In this document: piece by piece, positions 5,856-9,199 of the stretch
Numbering within the stretch: position 1 is the first letter of the stretch
Layout of the letters: every line of letters starts with the position of its first letter
DNA from: Oscillospiraceae bacterium
GTDB lineage: Bacteria > Bacillota > Clostridia > Oscillospirales > Acutalibacteraceae
Length of the DNA stretch: 9,199 nt
NCBI GenBank assembly: GCA_015066165.1
Contig: SVOX01000055.1
Location: forward strand, 1 to 9,199
Reading direction: 5' to 3'
Position numbers and translations under genes: made by a program
The notes under the pieces: generated by a model
What the model saw: only the letters and a program-made list of their open reading frames with translations
Databases searched by the model: none
What the model was told of the DNA's origin: nothing

Positions 5856-7113
5856 TGGCTTTATGACCTCCAATTTGTTCGTTTCGTTCTCTTGTGGTGG
5901 CGGCTTCGCATAAATTCATACCCTTCAAAACAGCGTTTTTGCCGTATTTTGATTTGATTTTAAGCATTACTTCTTGCAAAATTCGGTTATTATCTGTGTT
6001 GATTTCTTCAAACAAATTCAACTGTTCGGCGTTTTTATCTTCAGTTACTCGGTTACAAGATATAATAATTCTTCTTACAGGGTAGTTTTGATTTACAATT
6101 TTGTCGTATAAACTTATTACGGCGGGAATTACAATGCTGTCGGCATTGGTTCTTTTTTGGGTTTGTACGGTACCTTTAGCACCGGGAATATCTAAAGAAT
6201 TTGAATATCCAACGTACAAAGTAAATGAATCGGCAATTAAATTTTTGCTTACCATATCAAGACAAAGTAAATCAAGCATTTCTTTTACAATAAGACGTGC
6301 TTCTAAAAAAGAATAATCTCGCATAAGTACCTGACCGCTTGTAAGACAGTTGGATTTTGGTTTGTAATTTTTTATATCTTTCATAGTGGTAGTCTCACGT
6401 CCCCAAGCGTGATCTATAAGCAGTTCGGCGTCTATGCCAAACCACTTGTATAAAATATCTTCAGGCGCGTTTGCAATGTCTTTCATTGTATTTATACCGT
6501 ATTTTGCAAGTCGCTCGGCGGTGCCTTTTCCAATTCGCCAAAAATCAGTAATAGGCGTGTGGTTCCACATAGTTTTAATGTAAGATTTTTCATCAAGTTC
6601 GCCAATAAAATCGGGCGAGTGTTTTGCGGTAATATCTAATGCAATTTTACAAAGGTAAAGATTTGTCCCAATACCGCAAGTGGCTATAACACCAATTTTT
6701 TGGTATATTTCGTTCATAATTTTAAGCGCCAACTCACGTGCCGTCATTTTGTAGAGCCAAAGGTAGTGTGTAACGTCTAAAAATGCTTCGTCAATAGAGT
6801 AAACGTGTATATCTTCGGGCGCTATGTAGTTTAAGTAAATACCGTAAATACTTGCGGCGTAATCAATATATTTTTGCATTCTCGGCGGCGCCATTATATA
6901 TTCCAAATTTTTTGGAATTTCAAAAACACGGCAACGGTTTTTAACACCCTTTGCTTTGAGGGAAGGGCTTACAGCCAAGCAAATTGTTTTGTCGGTGCGT
7001 TGAGGGTCTGCTACTACAAGGTCGGTAGTCATTGGGTCTAAACCACGCTCTACACATTCAACACTCGCATAAAAAGATTTTAAATCGATACATAAATATT
7101 GCTTTTCTTCCAA
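5848..7113 (-). CDS. UvrX/UmuC-type Y-family DNA polymerase
   Basis: A 421-residue error-prone translesion polymerase related to Bacillus UvrX/YqjW and more distantly DinB. The catalytic metal ligands are visible: Asp10 in IDLKSFYASVE (9-19) and Asp108-Glu109 in VYSIDEAFLDV. Then come the palm and helix-hairpin-helix regions (GIGTNLYLCKIALDI; FWRIGKGTAERLAKYGI) and the little-finger domain. QLNLF (364-368) fits the sliding-clamp binding motif. The KYGKNAVLKGMNL-x-EAATTRERN-x-QIGGHKA tail is typical of the UvrX group. The start is TTG at 7113, because GGAGG (7121-7125) lies 7 nt upstream and the protein then begins MEEKQYLCIDLK; the upstream GTG at 7158 would include the ribosome binding site and operator. 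No active-site residue is missing. It is read with the yolD-like gene from a LexA-controlled promoter. Confidence 0.95.
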   Translation of the reverse strand: MEEKQYLCIDLKSFYASVECVERGLDPMTTDLVVADPQRTDKTICLAVSPSLKAKGVKNRCRVFEIPKNLEYIMAPPRMQKYIDYAASIYGIYLNYIAPEDIHVYSIDEAFLDVTHYLWLYKMTARELALKIMNEIYQKIGVIATCGIGTNLYLCKIALDITAKHSPDFIGELDEKSYIKTMWNHTPITDFWRIGKGTAERLAKYGINTMKDIANAPEDILYKWFGIDAELLIDHAWGRETTTMKDIKNYKPKSNCLTSGQVLMRDYSFLEARLIVKEMLDLLCLDMVSKNLIADSFTLYVGYSNSLDIPGAKGTVQTQKRTNADSIVIPAVISLYDKIVNQNYPVRRIIISCNRVTEDKNAEQLNLFEEINTDNNRILQEVMLKIKSKYGKNAVLKGMNLCEAATTRERNEQIGGHKANG

Positions 7114-7129
7114 CTTGAGCCCTCCAAAA

Positions 7130-7143
7130 AGAACATTTGTTCG
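7130..7143 (-). promoter_or_regulatory. LexA (SOS) operator of the polymerase operon
   Basis: On the minus strand the sequence is CGAACAAATGTTCT, matching the Gram-positive LexA/DinR consensus CGAACRNRYGTTC at every position. It lies directly downstream of the -10 box and 4 nt before the ribosome binding site, so bound LexA would cover the transcription start. This strongly predicts DNA-damage induction of the polymerase and yolD-like genes. Confidence 0.92.
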
Positions 7144-7149
7144 ATTATA
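7144..7149 (-). promoter_or_regulatory. -10 box of the SOS polymerase operon
   Basis: A perfect TATAAT on the minus strand abuts the LexA box. The -35 is weak: TTTTGT at 17 nt is the best I find. A strong -10 with a poor -35 suits a promoter whose main control is repression. Confidence 0.75.
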
Positions 7150-7246
7150 TTTTAACACTTTTTAAAACAAAATGCAAATGTAAATTTTAGAAAATATTTT
7201 TTCTTTCAACAACACAAATTTACCAAAAATACACAAAAATTTGCGA

Positions 7247-7275
7247 TTGTTTGAAATTATTTTGTGTGATATAAT
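7247..7275 (+). promoter_or_regulatory. Promoter of the surface-protein gene
   Basis: TTGTTT (7247-7252), a 17-nt spacer and a perfect TATAAT (7270-7275) precede the gene. A GGAAGGGTG ribosome binding site at 7291-7299 follows, 8 nt before the ATG. The promoter is divergent from the SOS operon, whose -10 is about 100 bp away, so the two are probably controlled separately. Confidence 0.65.
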
Positions 7276-7307
7276 AATAATGTATTAATTGGAAGGGTGA
7301 TTATAAT

Positions 7308-9199
7308 ATGAAATTCTTCAAAAAAGCAAACAGCATAGTTTTGGCGGTTGCAATAGTTTTAGTAACCTGTTTTTGTGCTTTTGCAATAGTTTCAAGTATG
7401 TCAACCGTTTATTACGTTGGTGCTGAAGGCAACGACTCAAACGACGGTAGTGAAACTGCACCGTTTTTAACTATTGGTGCCGCTATTGGTAAAGCAAATA
7501 CTCAAAATATTAGTAGCGATGAAACCGTTACTATTAAGGTTTTGGGTGAAACTGCGGTTGATTGGGGCGGTACTGATAAACAACTTCCGGCTCACGATTA
7601 TGAGTTAATGATTACATCTGCTGCCATAGAAGGCGGTGCTACCGCTGGCAACGGTACCGCTTGTATCAATTTTGGCGGTAATGTTACTTTTGATAATATA
7701 AAGGTCAATTTTGGAAAAACATATCAATATATTTGTGCTGCGGGTAATGACGTTACGTTTACTGAAAGTTGTACGTTAGGCGGTAATAATCAAATGTCAT
7801 ATTTTTCTGTTGGTGCTTTTAATTCTGATTTTAAGGGTACATACAACGATGATATTACCTTTGTGAATAATATGAAACTAATGCAAATCACCCTTTTAAA
7901 TAGTTATTCAGAATGTACTTTGAAAGGCAAACTAAATATTATTTATAATAATGCCAACGTTACACCTAAATTTTACCTTAATACATACGATAATAGAATC
8001 CATATTAACAACGCAATAAATATTGATTTACGTGCATCTAAAGGGGCAAACTTTGTGACTTATTCTAAAGGTTCGGCTTCTGATTTTGGAGAAAACGGCT
8101 GTATTCAGGTTTTAAATGCTGGCTCTGAAAATGTGTCTATTGCTGACACAAAATTAAGCACATTACCAAGTGAAAAAGTTTGGGTGCTCAACAATTCACT
8201 TCATACAACCGATTTGATTTCTTTCAGCGATACAATGGGTAAATTCAAGGTTGACACCACACTTTATGAGAATATTAAGGCGATTTCAGCTATAAATAGT
8301 GAAGTTGTAATAACCGAAAAAGATGGATATCTTGAATTACCTGCGGGTCAATACACTATTACAGCCCAAAAAATTCCGCTAAAGGCAACTTATTATGTAA
8401 GTGCCAACGGCTCGGACGAAAATGACGGTAAGAGTGAAAACGCTGCGGTTACAACTGTTCAAAAAGCAATTGAACTTGCAAATACTTTAGGTTTTACACA
8501 TCTTGATTATGTTACTGTTAAATTATTGGGCGAGAGTGTAAATATGGGTAATATGCCTGCATACGACTACAACCTTATAGTACAAGGCAGTAAAATTGAA
8601 GATGGAGTAACACGTCTTGTTATGAATAGTAATAAGACTATTGCTAACAGTCAGGCAAAAGGTCTTACTACCTATAAAACGACAGAACTTTATATTGCGG
8701 CACAATGGTCACGTTATGAAGCGACAAGTAGTAATATAGTTTTTGAAAATGACGTTATATTAGGCGGTAGTTATCCGGTATTAGTGTATGGTACTAATAC
8801 CGACGGCGGTAGTTCAAAGAGTATTGCAGGACAAAAAATTGTATTTAATACTGCTTTGCCTCAAGACGGTGTGACTTTTGGTAACTTTGGTTGGGGTAAG
8901 CGAACTTATACCGAAGATGTTACTTTGGTTTTAAACAATTTTTCAAAACAAAAAATCCGTTTTAATACTTATGCTTCGGGTAAAGCGCAAGGTACAACAA
9001 CCTTTAATAAAAATTTAAATATTTATTTAAACGATGCAAGTGAATTGGAATTTGTAGCACTTGAAGGTGTTACAATAACAGGCGGTCTAAATTTCTTTAA
9101 CGAAAGTGACGTAACAATTAATGAAAACGTTACCGGCTTTGATACTTTGCCTGAAAATAAATGGATTTTAAATAATAAGAGCAAGGTTTCAATGCCGTT
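7308..9199 (+). CDS. Large secreted surface protein with tandem pectate-lyase-like units, 3' end missing
   Basis: The frame is open from the ATG at 7308 to the end of the window (630 codons, no stop), so the C-terminus is unseen. The N-terminus is a signal peptide: MKFFKKANS, a hydrophobic core (about 10-27) and a likely cleavage after CAFA. Two related units follow. Unit 1 begins at residue 35 (YYVGAEGNDSNDG) and unit 2 at residue 362 (YYVSANGSDENDG). Each then carries V-T-[IV]-K-[VL]-LGE, P-A-[HY]-DY-x-L, short beta-strand stretches rich in G, N, T and V, and near its end TLP-x-x-x-x-W-[VI]-LNN (around 292 and 619). The 'YYV-x-x-xG-x-D-x-NDG' start followed by an A-I helix is common at the head of parallel beta-helix (pectate-lyase-like) domains in secreted Bacillota proteins. 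Catalytic residues are not identifiable, so adhesin or cell-surface scaffold is as likely as polysaccharide lyase. Confidence 0.8.
   Translation, partial: MKFFKKANSIVLAVAIVLVTCFCAFAIVSSMSTVYYVGAEGNDSNDGSETAPFLTIGAAIGKANTQNISSDETVTIKVLGETAVDWGGTDKQLPAHDYELMITSAAIEGGATAGNGTACINFGGNVTFDNIKVNFGKTYQYICAAGNDVTFTESCTLGGNNQMSYFSVGAFNSDFKGTYNDDITFVNNMKLMQITLLNSYSECTLKGKLNIIYNNANVTPKFYLNTYDNRIHINNAINIDLRASKGANFVTYSKGSASDFGENGCIQVLNAGSENVSIADTKLSTLPSEKVWVLNNSLHTTDLISFSDTMGKFKVDTTLYENIKAISAINSEVVITEKDGYLELPAGQYTITAQKIPLKATYYVSANGSDENDGKSENAAVTTVQKAIELANTLGFTHLDYVTVKLLGESVNMGNMPAYDYNLIVQGSKIEDGVTRLVMNSNKTIANSQAKGLTTYKTTELYIAAQWSRYEATSSNIVFENDVILGGSYPVLVYGTNTDGGSSKSIAGQKIVFNTALPQDGVTFGNFGWGKRTYTEDVTLVLNNFSKQKIRFNTYASGKAQGTTTFNKNLNIYLNDASELEFVALEGVTITGGLNFFNESDVTINENVTGFDTLPENKWILNNKSKVSMP

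Noticed and set aside
5856..5873. TTG start for the YolD-like protein
   Set aside because: This TTG directly precedes and partly forms the GGAGG ribosome binding site. The ATG at 5855 gives the usual MGK start.
5894..6316. Plus-strand open frames inside the polymerase gene
   Set aside because: They are antisense to intact Y-family polymerase motifs and have no family resemblance or initiation signals.
7114..7158. Upstream GTG start for the Y-family polymerase
   Set aside because: It would translate through the LexA box flank and the GGAGG site. The TTG at 7113 has ideal spacing and gives the expected short N-terminus before the catalytic IDLKSFYASVE.
8523..8705. Minus-strand open frame inside the surface protein gene
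   Set aside because: It lies antisense to unit 2 of a continuous large frame and has no supporting signals.
1..9199. CRISPR array, rRNA, transposase or integrase
   Set aside because: No regularly spaced repeats, no rRNA-like sequence and no recombinase motifs were found in any frame I read.

Overview
The window looks like chromosome from a low-GC Gram-positive bacterium, probably an uncultured gut-type member of the Clostridia. The pointers are strong GGAGG/AAGGAG ribosome binding sites, AT-rich sigma-A promoters, a CGAAC-N4-GTTC LexA box, a UvrX-type polymerase paired with a YolD-like protein, and DUF975- and DUF5412-like membrane proteins, all Bacillota families. The genus cannot be named from sequence alone.

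Left end (1-650): the 3' part of a cysteine-rich protein I do not recognise. It is rich in AGA/AGG arginine codons, unlike the CGT-rich pcrA, so it may be accessory DNA lying against the 3' side of a tRNA gene. A long hairpin terminator (594-640) follows the tRNA.

tRNA region (649-1040): an intact minus-strand tRNA-Pro(TGG) with encoded CCA. Upstream, 195 bp away, lies a second copy of only its 5' half, with five consecutive changed bases. The only good tRNA promoter, a perfect consensus TTGACA-17-TATAAT, sits next to the remnant rather than the intact gene. The 158 bp between the copies carries two overlapping hairpins. This suggests an insertion or partial tandem duplication inside a tRNA transcription unit, and is the most unusual structure here.

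Plus-strand block (1006-5524): a histidine-free HPr-like protein with its own promoter and terminator; the PcrA/UvrD DNA helicase with a roughly 40-residue insertion after Walker A; then an apparent three-gene operon of a DUF975-like membrane protein, a DUF5412-like anchored protein and a Maf nucleotide pyrophosphatase. The operon ends at a strong, probably bidirectional terminator.

Minus-strand SOS cassette (5526-7149): a UvrX/UmuC-type Y-family polymerase and a YolD-like partner overlapping by 8 bp, read from a promoter whose -10 abuts a perfect LexA box. PcrA and this cassette make the middle of the window rich in DNA-repair functions, but only the cassette shows an SOS operator.

Right end (7247-9199): a divergently transcribed, secreted, repeat-containing surface protein. 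It is open to the end of the window and made of at least two units spaced 327 residues apart. I found no clearly new defence or mobile system; the tRNA-derived duplication and its hairpin insert are the best candidates for something undescribed.
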